DNA of 8,037 bases, taken from contig CAIZHT010000073.1 of assembly GCA_903932885.1 (NCBI GenBank), positions 1 through 8,037 of the forward strand, in the 5' to 3' direction. Below the pieces are notes generated by a model. It did no database searches. It saw nothing but the letters and a program-made list of their open reading frames with translations, and was not told the DNA's origin. Positions within the stretch are counted from its first letter, which is position 1. The number at the start of each line of letters is the position of its first letter. A program made the position numbers and the translations under genes. This DNA is from an uncultured Actinomycetes bacterium. Its GTDB lineage: Bacteria > Actinomycetota > Actinomycetes > Nanopelagicales > Nanopelagicaceae. Positions 1 to 6,537 of this stretch are shown here, one piece after another.

Positions 1-1018
1 AGATCGCGCAGTTCAATTGATGAAGGCATCTATCGCCAAAGCATCACGGCCTGAAGTTATGGGCGGTATTGGTGGATTTGCAGGATTATTTGATGCAAGC
101 GCACTCAAAAAATTTAATAAGCCACTACTTGCAACATCAACTGATGGTGTTGGAACCAAGACAGAAATTGCTCGAGCCCTTGGTAAGTACGACACCATCG
201 GTGAAGATCTTGTTGCAATGGTTGTTGATGATCTTGTTGTTTGCGGGGCAGAACCTCTCTTTATGACTGATTACATTGCAGTAGGAAGAGTTATTCCAGA
301 GCGAATTGCAGAAATTGTTGCGGGCATTGCGCGCGGTTGCGAGAAAGCAAATACCGCTCTTGTCGGTGGCGAAACTGCAGAACATCCAGGACTACTGGGT
401 GATGATGAGTTTGACATTGCTGGGGCAGCAACTGGAGCAGTTGATGCAGATAAGTTGCTCAGCGCTGATCAAGTACGTGCTGGTGATGTAATCATTGCTA
501 TGCCATCAAGTGGTTTCCACGCAAATGGTTTTTCACTTGTTCGCCACATTATCAAGACAAAGAAATTGAGTTTAGAAGCGCATGTCTCTGAGTACGGAAA
601 ATCTTCTGGAGAAGTTTTTCTCACTCCAACTGAGATTTATACACTTGATTGTTTAGCGCTGATCAAAGTATTAGAGAAAAACTTACGTACTTTCTCTCAT
701 ATCACCGGTGGTGGAATAGCTGAAAATACTGCACGAGTAATTCCACAAGGGCTGAGCGCTAGATACGATCGTTCAACCTGGTCACTTCCTGTAGAAATGG
801 AATACATGGCGGCGTTGGGTGGCGTGCCACAAGGCGATATGGAGCGAACGTGGAATTGTGGAATCGGAATGGTTGCAATTGTTGATCCATCCGTTGCGGA
901 TTTAGCAATGAAAAGCTTGTCGGCTCGAGGACTGAAGGCATGGATTGCGGGAGATATACAAAGTTCCCAAAATTCAGACTCGCACTCGGCATACTTAGAG
1001 GGTTCATATAAGAAGTAA
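1..1018 (+). CDS. purM: Phosphoribosylformylglycinamidine cyclo-ligase (AIR synthetase), 5' end cut off by window edge
   Basis: This enzyme makes 5-aminoimidazole ribonucleotide from FGAM and ATP, the fifth step of purine synthesis, in the cytoplasm. The reading frame is open from base 2 (D-R-A-V-Q-L-M-K...), so the TTG/ATG at 17-22 are internal codons and the true start lies upstream; roughly 15-20 residues are missing. Seen in order: the N-terminal SRPEVMGGIGGFAGLFD stretch, the ATSTDGVGTK nucleotide/substrate loop, a VVDDLVVCGAEPLFMTDYIA core, the GGETAEHPG motif, a THITGGGI-like segment (here SHITGGGI), and the usual WIAGDI ending. The TAA is at 1016-1018 and the next gene starts 13 bases later, which suggests cotranscription. 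In actinobacteria purM normally follows purF and precedes a DUF3073 gene; here a membrane glycosyltransferase intervenes. I see no damage. Confidence 0.97.
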   Translation, partial: DRAVQLMKASIAKASRPEVMGGIGGFAGLFDASALKKFNKPLLATSTDGVGTKTEIARALGKYDTIGEDLVAMVVDDLVVCGAEPLFMTDYIAVGRVIPERIAEIVAGIARGCEKANTALVGGETAEHPGLLGDDEFDIAGAATGAVDADKLLSADQVRAGDVIIAMPSSGFHANGFSLVRHIIKTKKLSLEAHVSEYGKSSGEVFLTPTEIYTLDCLALIKVLEKNLRTFSHITGGGIAENTARVIPQGLSARYDRSTWSLPVEMEYMAALGGVPQGDMERTWNCGIGMVAIVDPSVADLAMKSLSARGLKAWIAGDIQSSQNSDSHSAYLEGSYKK

Positions 1019-1031
1019 GGAATCGCATCAC

Positions 1032-2402
1032 ATGGCTAAGCAATCTAAAGGTCGCAGAGCAGTAGTCGCTCAGAAAAACGATAACCGTCGCATTTGGCTA
1101 ATCGTTGTGCCAGTCCTTGCCTTCTTTATCAAAATGATTGTCATGACTAACACCGTACAAGGTGGATGGCTTGGTGCTGATGGCGAAAATTACTTGAGTG
1201 CTGTCGAGGGACTCAAAGCCGATGGATTTTTCTCTGAAGTCAGAAATCTTCATTACTGGCCAGCTGGATATTCAATATTTATTTGGTTGCTTGTAAAGAT
1301 TGCTGCTGGAAACTTCCTTTATCTGCTTTCGATCACCCAAGGTCTGCTCTTTGCATATGCAACATATTTTTTCACCAAGCAACTACTTTCAACGCGAATT
1401 GCATTCGTAGCTGTAGCCGCATCTTTCTTGATTAGTTTCAATCCAACTCTCTCGCTAAGTTCAAATGTTGTTGGATACGAAACCCCTGCTGCTGCCCTCT
1501 TGCTTATTTCGATTGCACTTCTGATAAAAGATAAAATTGAAAACCCTCTAGGATTTTCCAGGAAACTAACTGCGCTTTCTGCTTTTGCAATTGGATTATC
1601 GTGTTTCTTCCAGCCTAGAAATATTCTCTTTGGCCTTGCAATATTCTTTATCTATTTCCTAACATTGGCTGGAAAGAAATCCAAAATACAATTCGCTGCC
1701 ATTTCCATAGTTGTGCTCATGCTCTTCCCTGCAGTCTTGATGGGTAGAAATATTGGCGCAATCAATAGTGCAACAATTTCTACGAACCTAGGTACAACTA
1801 TGTTTATTGGAATCGGCGATGGCGCAACTGGTGGCTACAATGGAAAATACAATGGCGTTCCTTGCCCTGCATCTGAAAAAGGTACAGAGGCGCAAGTTGA
1901 TAGCGCTAAAGTAAAATGTGCTCTGGTTTGGTATGTAAAAAATCCAGGAAAGACTCTTGTTTTAGCAGCAAAGAAAACTGCTTTCTTCTGGTCGCCGTGG
2001 TTTGGGCCAGTGGCCAATGGAACAATGGCGCGCAATCCATGGCTAAAAATTAATCCTGTAAAGACAGGCATTAAGACTCAAGAAAATTACGATTTTGTCT
2101 TTGGCGGATTTTCAAAAACGGTTTCTTGGCTTTGGATTATCGGCCAACTCACTCTTCTCTTCTCAGGCCTAATCTGGCTCTGGAAGATGGGCGGAAATGA
2201 AAAACTGCTTGCAAAGCTGGCTGGTGCACCCGTAATTCTGGGTTGGCTGATCTCTATGGGAACCATCGGCGATCACCGTTTCCGCCTCCCACAGATGGGC
2301 TTGAGCCTGTTTCTCCAGGTCGCAGGCTTCTATGGGCTGCGCAAGCGCTTTTCGGTGGCCGGGGTCGCCCCCACTTTGGAAGCCAGCACCAAGGCGCGAT
2401 AA
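1032..2402 (+). CDS. Polytopic GT-C glycosyltransferase, PMT_2/ArnT-like
   Basis: A 456-residue integral membrane protein, probably transferring a sugar from a polyprenyl-phosphate donor on the outer face of the membrane. A short basic N-terminus leads into a first membrane helix (about 21-39), followed by an extracytoplasmic loop with D50-G-E52-N-Y, which fits the acidic D/E motif in the first loop of GT-C enzymes. A W-P-A-G-Y segment follows at 76-80, then many hydrophobic segments (about 81-115, 122-165, 180-212, 219-236, 364-385, 398-411, 421-436). A soluble loop at about 240-360 holds C278 and C296, which could pair, and a K-N-P-G-K stretch at 303-307. H-R-F-R-L-P at 415-420 resembles the late motif often seen in this family. 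The ATG at 1032 is preceded by AAGGA at 1017-1021, overlapping the purM stop. Acceptor and donor cannot be read from sequence. The last 40 codons are GC-rich and use codons unlike the rest. Confidence 0.8.
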   Translation: MAKQSKGRRAVVAQKNDNRRIWLIVVPVLAFFIKMIVMTNTVQGGWLGADGENYLSAVEGLKADGFFSEVRNLHYWPAGYSIFIWLLVKIAAGNFLYLLSITQGLLFAYATYFFTKQLLSTRIAFVAVAASFLISFNPTLSLSSNVVGYETPAAALLLISIALLIKDKIENPLGFSRKLTALSAFAIGLSCFFQPRNILFGLAIFFIYFLTLAGKKSKIQFAAISIVVLMLFPAVLMGRNIGAINSATISTNLGTTMFIGIGDGATGGYNGKYNGVPCPASEKGTEAQVDSAKVKCALVWYVKNPGKTLVLAAKKTAFFWSPWFGPVANGTMARNPWLKINPVKTGIKTQENYDFVFGGFSKTVSWLWIIGQLTLLFSGLIWLWKMGGNEKLLAKLAGAPVILGWLISMGTIGDHRFRLPQMGLSLFLQVAGFYGLRKRFSVAGVAPTLEASTKAR

Positions 2403-2432
2403 CCTTCGCGTCTGTAGATACACGTACACAGT

Positions 2433-2440
2433 AAGGAGGT
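2433..2440 (+). promoter_or_regulatory. Strong Shine-Dalgarno for the DUF3073 gene
   Basis: AAGGAGGT matches the full anti-Shine-Dalgarno core and lies 5 bases before the ATG at 2446. It fixes the start of the 58-aa protein; the same frame is open further upstream, but that part overlaps the end of the glycosyltransferase gene. Of the starts in this window it has the most complete ribosome binding site, which suggests strong translation. Confidence 0.85.
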
Positions 2441-2445
2441 CGCAC

Positions 2446-2622
2446 ATGGGTCGCGGCCGAGCAAAAGCAAAACAAACCAAAGTTGCACGAGATCTCAAGT
2501 ACAACTCACAAGAGATGGATCTTGATCGTCTTGCAAAAGAACTCCATGGTGAAACTCCAACTCAGCAAAATCAGGATGATGAAGATCCTTATGCTGAAGG
2601 CAATTACATTCCACGCGCTTAA
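2446..2622 (+). CDS. DUF3073-family small basic protein
   Basis: A 58-residue protein starting MGRGRAKAKQTKVARDLKYN, the highly conserved N-terminal signature of the actinobacterial DUF3073 family. The first 20 residues are strongly basic, followed by an L-D-R-L-A-K-E-L amphipathic stretch and then an acidic, probably disordered tail (QDDEDPYAEGNY). Function is unknown; the charge pattern would suit nucleic acid or ribosome contact, but that is inference. In other actinobacteria this gene typically lies next to purM and a few genes before bldC, as it does here apart from the inserted glycosyltransferase. The ATG is chosen from the perfect Shine-Dalgarno 5 bases upstream. Length is normal for the family. 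Confidence 0.93.
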   Translation: MGRGRAKAKQTKVARDLKYNSQEMDLDRLAKELHGETPTQQNQDDEDPYAEGNYIPRA

Positions 2623-2652
2623 TGCGTGTGAGTAAATAATTTCGAATTCACT

Positions 2653-3468
2653 GTGAGACCAACTCCCTACGTAGCTTCACTTCGCATTTACGAGCCACTT
2701 TCATCTTTTGATCCTGCAGATCAATTGCGCTGGAAGAATTTATCAGCAACAGAAAACACTGCTCGCGCTGAAGAAGAGTTAGCACTTCGTAGAATCATTT
2801 TTCCTGAACCACCTAGCGGTCGCCCTGATGGCGCACATGTTATTGATCTTGATGGCATTCGTTACGTGTCACCTTGGGCAACAGCAACTCGTTGCTGGGC
2901 TGCCTTAGAAACTTCCAAAGATCGATTACCTACAAGTGTTTTCCCATTATTTGTTTCTCCTGCAATGGAAGAAGTAATAACAACGGGTATTGATTTACTG
3001 GAAGATAAAGTTCCTTACATTCTCAATGAAACATGGGTTATTCCACCTCGTTGGTTCTCTCTCTTTTTACCTGAAGATCGTCTGCGCGGGAATAATCAAG
3101 ATGGCGCTTTTACTGTTCTATGTACAAAGATTTCTGATGCACGTGCGCGATGCGAAGTTGCGCACAACACGGTAATCGGTGCATTTGGAGAAGGTCCAGT
3201 GGAACAAGAGATTGAAAACTTGCTTGATTGGCTCGATATGTTCCACCCAAAATCTTTAGTAGAACTCGATTACGGCGGCCTGGCGCAATATCTAGAAAGC
3301 GCGCTGATTCAATCTGGTGAAGCTGGATTAGAAGCCGACACATCAGTTGAGGATGTTCTACATTCACTTGCGGGCCTTGCAGCTGGAGATGGTTCACTTG
3401 CAGGCCAAGGTTATGAGCGCCTGATTACGCGTTGGCGCCGTGTGCAAGCCTTCGAACAAGCAATGTAG
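2653..3468 (+). CDS. Conserved actinobacterial protein of unknown function, bldC neighbour
   Basis: A 271-residue soluble protein with no signal peptide or membrane segment. It starts at GTG (V-R-P-T-P-Y-V-A-S-L-R-I-Y-E-P-L); the R-I/V-Y-E-P-L opening resembles, from memory, proteins of unknown function found between the DUF3073 gene and bldC in other actinobacteria such as Streptomyces. Visible features are a V-I-D-L-D-G-I-R-Y-V-S-P segment at about 63-74, a tryptophan-rich middle (ETWVIPPRWFSLF at about 125-137), a central segment with C152, C167 and a nearby histidine, and an acidic helical C-terminal half ending in an R-W-R-R motif. I recognise no catalytic motif. There is no clear Shine-Dalgarno; TAATTT at 2637-2642 is a possible -10 for a near-leaderless message, but its 10-base gap is longer than usual. 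The upstream DUF3073 gene ends 30 bases before. Confidence 0.85.
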   Translation: MRPTPYVASLRIYEPLSSFDPADQLRWKNLSATENTARAEEELALRRIIFPEPPSGRPDGAHVIDLDGIRYVSPWATATRCWAALETSKDRLPTSVFPLFVSPAMEEVITTGIDLLEDKVPYILNETWVIPPRWFSLFLPEDRLRGNNQDGAFTVLCTKISDARARCEVAHNTVIGAFGEGPVEQEIENLLDWLDMFHPKSLVELDYGGLAQYLESALIQSGEAGLEADTSVEDVLHSLAGLAAGDGSLAGQGYERLITRWRRVQAFEQAM

Positions 3469-3506
3469 GTAGATTGCAGAATAGAAAGTTAGGCGCGATA
3501 CTTGCC

Positions 3507-3535
3507 AACTAATTAGGGCAATACGGACATTAGTT
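3507..3535. repeat. Inverted repeat upstream of bldC (possible operator)
   Basis: Perfect 7-bp arms AACTAAT (3507-3513) and ATTAGTT (3529-3535) are separated by 15 bases. The centres of the arms are 22 bases apart, about two helical turns, so a dimeric regulator could bind both on one face. The element is in the 88-base gap before bldC, ending 21 bases before its ATG, where a promoter or operator is expected. The right arm also overlaps AT-rich bases that could serve as a -10. A regulatory role is inferred from position only. Confidence 0.4.
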
Positions 3536-3556
3536 ATCAATTGGGCGAGGTGAGAG

Positions 3557-3763
3557 ATGGATCAGTTTCCTGATGCAGAAGTCCTCTTGACCCCCAAAGA
3601 GGTCGCAAAGTTTTTCCACGTCAACACTAAGACAGTAACTCGTTGGGCCATGAGTGGTGAGCTAACACCAATTCGCACACTCGGTGGACATCGTAGATAT
3701 CGCCAATCTGAAGTATTAGAAAAATTGCGTAACTATAAGAAATGGCAGCGCAAAGAAGAGTGA
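3557..3763 (+). CDS. bldC: BldC-type MerR-like DNA-binding regulator
   Basis: A 68-residue single-domain transcription factor. The segment LLTPKEVAKFFHVNTKTVTRW (10-30) is a MerR-type winged helix-turn-helix and IRTLGGHRRYR (39-49) is the wing; both are nearly identical to Streptomyces BldC. The effector and coiled-coil regions of full MerR proteins are absent, as is normal for BldC. In Streptomyces, BldC binds DNA as head-to-tail oligomers on direct repeats and controls entry into development; in a presumably unicellular plankton bacterium its targets are unknown. The ATG is preceded by GAGGTG (3547-3552). The 3' end overlaps the next gene, a polyprenyl-phosphate sugar-phosphate transferase, so the two are probably translated together. 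The length is typical. Confidence 0.95.
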   Translation: MDQFPDAEVLLTPKEVAKFFHVNTKTVTRWAMSGELTPIRTLGGHRRYRQSEVLEKLRNYKKWQRKEE

Positions 3764-4803
3764 ACTATTCAATTACACAATTCTTACTCTTAGGTTTGCT
3801 CACACTTATTTTTGTTGGGGCGATTACGCCCGTCATGCGAAAGTTTGCAATAAGAATTGATGCTGTTGATGCCCCCAACCTTTCACGAAAATTGCAGAAA
3901 GCTCCTGTCCCATATTTAGGTGGAGTTGCAATTGCACTTGGAATTATCTGTGCTTCCTACGGCGCACTTCTCTATGCAGACTTCTCAATGGAGACTCTCA
4001 AACTTGCATCATTTGTTTTAATCCCAGCAACCGCTATTGCAATTATGGGATTAGTCGATGATCTCAAAGGTCTGCAACCATGGCCGCGACTTATTGCTCA
4101 AACGGTAACTGGAGTTGTGGTTGCATCAATACTTATTTCAACGGACACAATGGGTGTTGCATTTAGTAATAGTTATCTCAATGCATTCATCTCAGTTCTT
4201 TGGATAGTCGGAGTATGTAATTCCATCAACTTTTTCGATAATACCGATGGTGGCGCTGCAGGAACTGTTGCAGTCATTACATTCTTTATGTTCTTTATCG
4301 CCTATGACCGCCAGCAAGTTCTTGTGAGCGCGCTAGCGATAGTGACTACTGGTGCAACGATTGGTTTTCTATACTGGAACCGCTCGCCAGCAAAGATCTA
4401 TATGGGCGATGCAGGCGCACTCTTCTTAGGAATCATTATTTCTGTGCTTACGATTCGCCTCAACCCTGGAATAACACCTTCATATAAATCATTTGCGATT
4501 CCGCTCATTCTTATGGCAATTCCAATCTTGGATACAACCGTTGCCGTTTCATCGCGTTTATATAGAGGTATTTCGCCATTCCAAGGCGGTACAGATCATC
4601 TGTCACACCGATTAGTTCGAATAGGTCTAACCCGTAAATATGCAGCAATCTCACTGTGGAGTTTCGCAGCCTTTTTCGGATCAAGTGCATTAGCCCTCTA
4701 TACATGGCCTGATTCAATTGGAACGGCACTAATAATTTTTGTTGGCGCTCTGTGGTTGGGTTTACTCACATTTTTCCTACGTATTCCCTCAGAAGATAGG
4801 TAG
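3742..4803 (+). CDS. Undecaprenyl-phosphate GlcNAc-1-phosphate transferase-like (WecA/TagO/MraY superfamily)
   Basis: A polytopic enzyme that should move a sugar-1-phosphate, probably GlcNAc-1-P from UDP-GlcNAc, onto polyprenyl phosphate on the inner face of the membrane, starting a lipid-linked wall polymer or polysaccharide. All family landmarks are present: A-P-N-L-S-R-K...P-V-P-Y-L-G-G (44-61), G-L-V-D-D (103-107), N-S-I-N-F-F-D-N-T-D-G (160-170), M-G-D-A-G (221-225) and the G-G-T-D-H-L-S-H-R-L loop (282-291). The cytoplasmic HxHH-type motif reads DHLSH, a common non-MraY variant. About ten membrane helices are visible. At 353 aa the length fits WecA/TagO rather than short forms. ATG 3742 overlaps bldC by 22 bases; an in-frame GTG at 3760 would give the classic 4-base GTGA overlap and remove six basic residues. 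Neither start has a clear Shine-Dalgarno. Substrate sugar is inferred from family, not proven. Confidence 0.9.
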   Translation: MAAQRRVNYSITQFLLLGLLTLIFVGAITPVMRKFAIRIDAVDAPNLSRKLQKAPVPYLGGVAIALGIICASYGALLYADFSMETLKLASFVLIPATAIAIMGLVDDLKGLQPWPRLIAQTVTGVVVASILISTDTMGVAFSNSYLNAFISVLWIVGVCNSINFFDNTDGGAAGTVAVITFFMFFIAYDRQQVLVSALAIVTTGATIGFLYWNRSPAKIYMGDAGALFLGIIISVLTIRLNPGITPSYKSFAIPLILMAIPILDTTVAVSSRLYRGISPFQGGTDHLSHRLVRIGLTRKYAAISLWSFAAFFGSSALALYTWPDSIGTALIIFVGALWLGLLTFFLRIPSEDR

Positions 4804-4809
4804 TACAAT
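4804..4809 (+). promoter_or_regulatory. -10 element of a likely leaderless promoter for the DUF5302-type gene
   Basis: TACAAT fits the actinobacterial TANNNT -10 consensus and ends 6 bases before the ATG at 4816, so transcription would begin at or next to the A of the start codon. The whole intergenic gap is 12 bases and contains no Shine-Dalgarno, which supports a leaderless mRNA. I see no good -35 about 17 bases upstream, inside the end of the preceding gene. Confidence 0.6.
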
Positions 4810-4815
4810 TACTCC

Positions 4816-5013
4816 ATGGCCGATGATAAAAAACCCGCAGATGATGCTCGTGCAAAGTTTCTTGAAGCACTAGAGAAGAAAAAGAGCAAGAACGCACCCG
4901 CTCCAGGTTCTGGACGCAGTGCAGGTTCTAAAGTCAGTGGCGGCCAAGCAACAGGTGGAGCCCCAGGGCGCTTCCAGCGCAAATCTGGCTCATCTGGTTC
5001 CGCAGCTGGCTAA
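4816..5013 (+). CDS. DUF5302-type small disordered protein
   Basis: A 65-residue protein with an acidic start (MADDKKPADD), a short helix A-R-A-K-F-L-E-A-L-E-K-K-K, a Gly/Ser/Ala-rich linker, and a basic ending R-F-Q-R-K-S-G. This layout, D-x-R-A-K-F-x-E-A-L-x-K-K followed by a glycine-rich stretch and (F)xRRKSG, matches the actinobacterial DUF5302 family as I remember it. Function is unknown. It has no signal peptide or membrane segment. A longer frame in another phase (from 4919) that would merge the second half of this gene with the next one has no support from start signals and is rejected. Start choice rests on the ATG with a TACAAT -10 six bases upstream. Confidence 0.85.
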   Translation: MADDKKPADDARAKFLEALEKKKSKNAPAPGSGRSAGSKVSGGQATGGAPGRFQRKSGSSGSAAG

Positions 5014-5019
5014 TATTTT

Positions 5020-5025
5020 TAATTT
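5020..5025 (+). promoter_or_regulatory. -10 element of a likely leaderless promoter for the secreted cysteine-rich gene
   Basis: TAATTT fits TANNNT and ends 7 bases before the ATG at 5033. There is no Shine-Dalgarno in the 19-base gap after the DUF5302-type gene, so a leaderless transcript beginning near the ATG is the simplest reading. The surrounding gap is very AT-rich, so a chance match is possible. Confidence 0.45.
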
Positions 5026-5032
5026 ACGTTCG

Positions 5033-6535
5033 ATGTCTTCGCTTAGAAAGAAATTTCTAGTTTTTGCAGTAATTTCCCTTTTTTTTACAACTACTTCAAC
5101 CGCTATTGCGGAGGAAATCTCAAAGGAATCAACATCCGTGCTTCCGATTCCTCAAAAAAATGAATATCGAATTACCTTCAACCAGACGGCTGATGGCTGG
5201 CTGGGTGATCGCTATAGCTATCAAATAAATGAAAGCAAAACTAACGATTCAATTCAACCATTACCGCATTACCGGGCCCTACTTCCTGCGTGCACGAGCG
5301 CTGAAGATATTACGTGCATAGAAAGCGTTGAAAGTAAGAAGGTAAATGAAAATAAGTGGAATCTTGGTTCTGTATCTAAAAACCAGTTAGATCCAAAACT
5401 TATAAAACAAGGACCGGGCGCATCCTTTTATGAATATGGGACCTGGAAGGCAGATGAAAGCAGAGGGCTTGCAGCAGGTGGGGTCGCTTCCTCGTGGGAT
5501 TTTCCGCGCATACCGCATGCGAACGGAATCAGCTACTTAGCTGAGGTAAGTTTTTTGGCCCCCTTCAACAGCAACGACACTTATAACGAGTTTTCCATAA
5601 ATATTGAACCATGGAATTGGGCCTGCGCAGAAAATAACCTATGCAATTATCCTGGAATAGCATATGGAGTAACAGGCCAAAGTTTTCCGCCAGATACAGA
5701 ATTTAGAATTACAATAAGGTTAAATTTTTTGAATAAGAGAATAGGAACATGGGCTGTTGGTAGATTGGAGCAGCCTTCTATTAGTACTATAGGCGGTAGA
5801 TTAATTGTTGCTGGAAGTCCCGTGGTTTATCCAATTGCCTATACGATTTTGAAATCAAAAGATGACTGTGTAACAAGAGTAGATAAAGTCTTCCAAACCT
5901 ATTTTCCACTCGTCGCTTCCATGTGCAATATTTCTAATGGGTTTGATACAAATTCTAATAATGCTGTTGCTTTGCCACTATTTGATGCATTAGATGATGA
6001 AGTTGTTCAGAACGGTCAGATGGCAAGATGGACATTTTCATCTACAAAGATTCCAAGCACGAATAATCCTTGTTTTGGAGCCGGTTCTTACAGTTTAGTT
6101 TCGAGCAACGCAATGCTTTATTCTACCGAGCCACCTAAATGGGATAAGACAGAAGAGGCACTTAGTTACAGGATTGCTTCCACACATACTGACACAAAAG
6201 GCAATCTAAATAAAGGGAATTACAGCTTAGCAATTCCGAAGAAAGTTGCAGACTGCCTTTGGAAATTTGATGTACAAAGTGGACGGGCAATCATAAGTAT
6301 CATTAATCCCAATGGGGCTCAAAATATTGCTGTCAGTGCAATGCGAATTACAAAGGACTGGGTTTATTTCGATGCCAGTGGATTCACTTTCTCAGCACCA
6401 GAGATTAAAGTTAGTATCGTAAAATCGAAACCAACTCCATCCTTGAAGGCAATAATTTGCATCAAGGGAAAGGTTGCTAGAACAGTAAAAGGAACGAACC
6501 CTGTTTGTCCCATCGGCTACAAGATCAAGAAATAA
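5033..6535 (+). CDS. Secreted cysteine-rich protein of unknown function with CxKGK...CPxGYK C-terminal tail
   Basis: A 500-residue exported protein. The ATG at 5033 is chosen because it begins a textbook Sec signal peptide: S-S-L-R-K-K, a hydrophobic core (8-18), and A-I-A|E-E with cleavage after residue 26. The mature part has ten cysteines (87, 95, 198, 204, 279, 298, 347, 408, 476, 492), several closely paired, suggesting disulfides in an extracellular fold. Sequence such as RITIRLNF and ISYLAEVSFLAP looks beta-rich. The last 25 residues form a separate basic tail, C476-I-K-G-K...V-K-G-T-N-P-V-C492-P-I-G-Y-K-I-K-K, which I recall at the end of many exported proteins of planktonic actinobacteria; its role is not known to me. 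Gene composition is patchy and locally very AT-rich (10 G+C in 5701-5750). The stop is 2 bases from tRNA-Phe, transcribed towards it. No enzyme motif is recognised; a surface-bound adhesin or binding protein is only a guess. Confidence 0.85.
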   Translation: MSSLRKKFLVFAVISLFFTTTSTAIAEEISKESTSVLPIPQKNEYRITFNQTADGWLGDRYSYQINESKTNDSIQPLPHYRALLPACTSAEDITCIESVESKKVNENKWNLGSVSKNQLDPKLIKQGPGASFYEYGTWKADESRGLAAGGVASSWDFPRIPHANGISYLAEVSFLAPFNSNDTYNEFSINIEPWNWACAENNLCNYPGIAYGVTGQSFPPDTEFRITIRLNFLNKRIGTWAVGRLEQPSISTIGGRLIVAGSPVVYPIAYTILKSKDDCVTRVDKVFQTYFPLVASMCNISNGFDTNSNNAVALPLFDALDDEVVQNGQMARWTFSSTKIPSTNNPCFGAGSYSLVSSNAMLYSTEPPKWDKTEEALSYRIASTHTDTKGNLNKGNYSLAIPKKVADCLWKFDVQSGRAIISIINPNGAQNIAVSAMRITKDWVYFDASGFTFSAPEIKVSIVKSKPTPSLKAIICIKGKVARTVKGTNPVCPIGYKIKK

Positions 6536-6537
6536 AG

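Noticed and set aside
17..22. TTG/ATG as the real start of purM
   Set aside because: The frame is open back to base 2 and the upstream residues (D-R-A-V-Q-L) fit the normal PurM N-terminus, so the gene continues beyond the window.
2169..2504. Minus-strand 111-aa open frame (and overlapping shorter frames on both strands) across the GC-rich end of the glycosyltransferase gene
   Set aside because: High GC lowers stop frequency in all frames. The plus-strand frames have clear family motifs, and the antisense frames have no start signal or recognisable sequence.
4919..5032. N-terminal extension of the secreted protein by 38 residues into the DUF5302-type gene
   Set aside because: The extension is an out-of-frame reading of a recognised gene and would bury the signal peptide. 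ATG 5033 directly begins a typical signal sequence.
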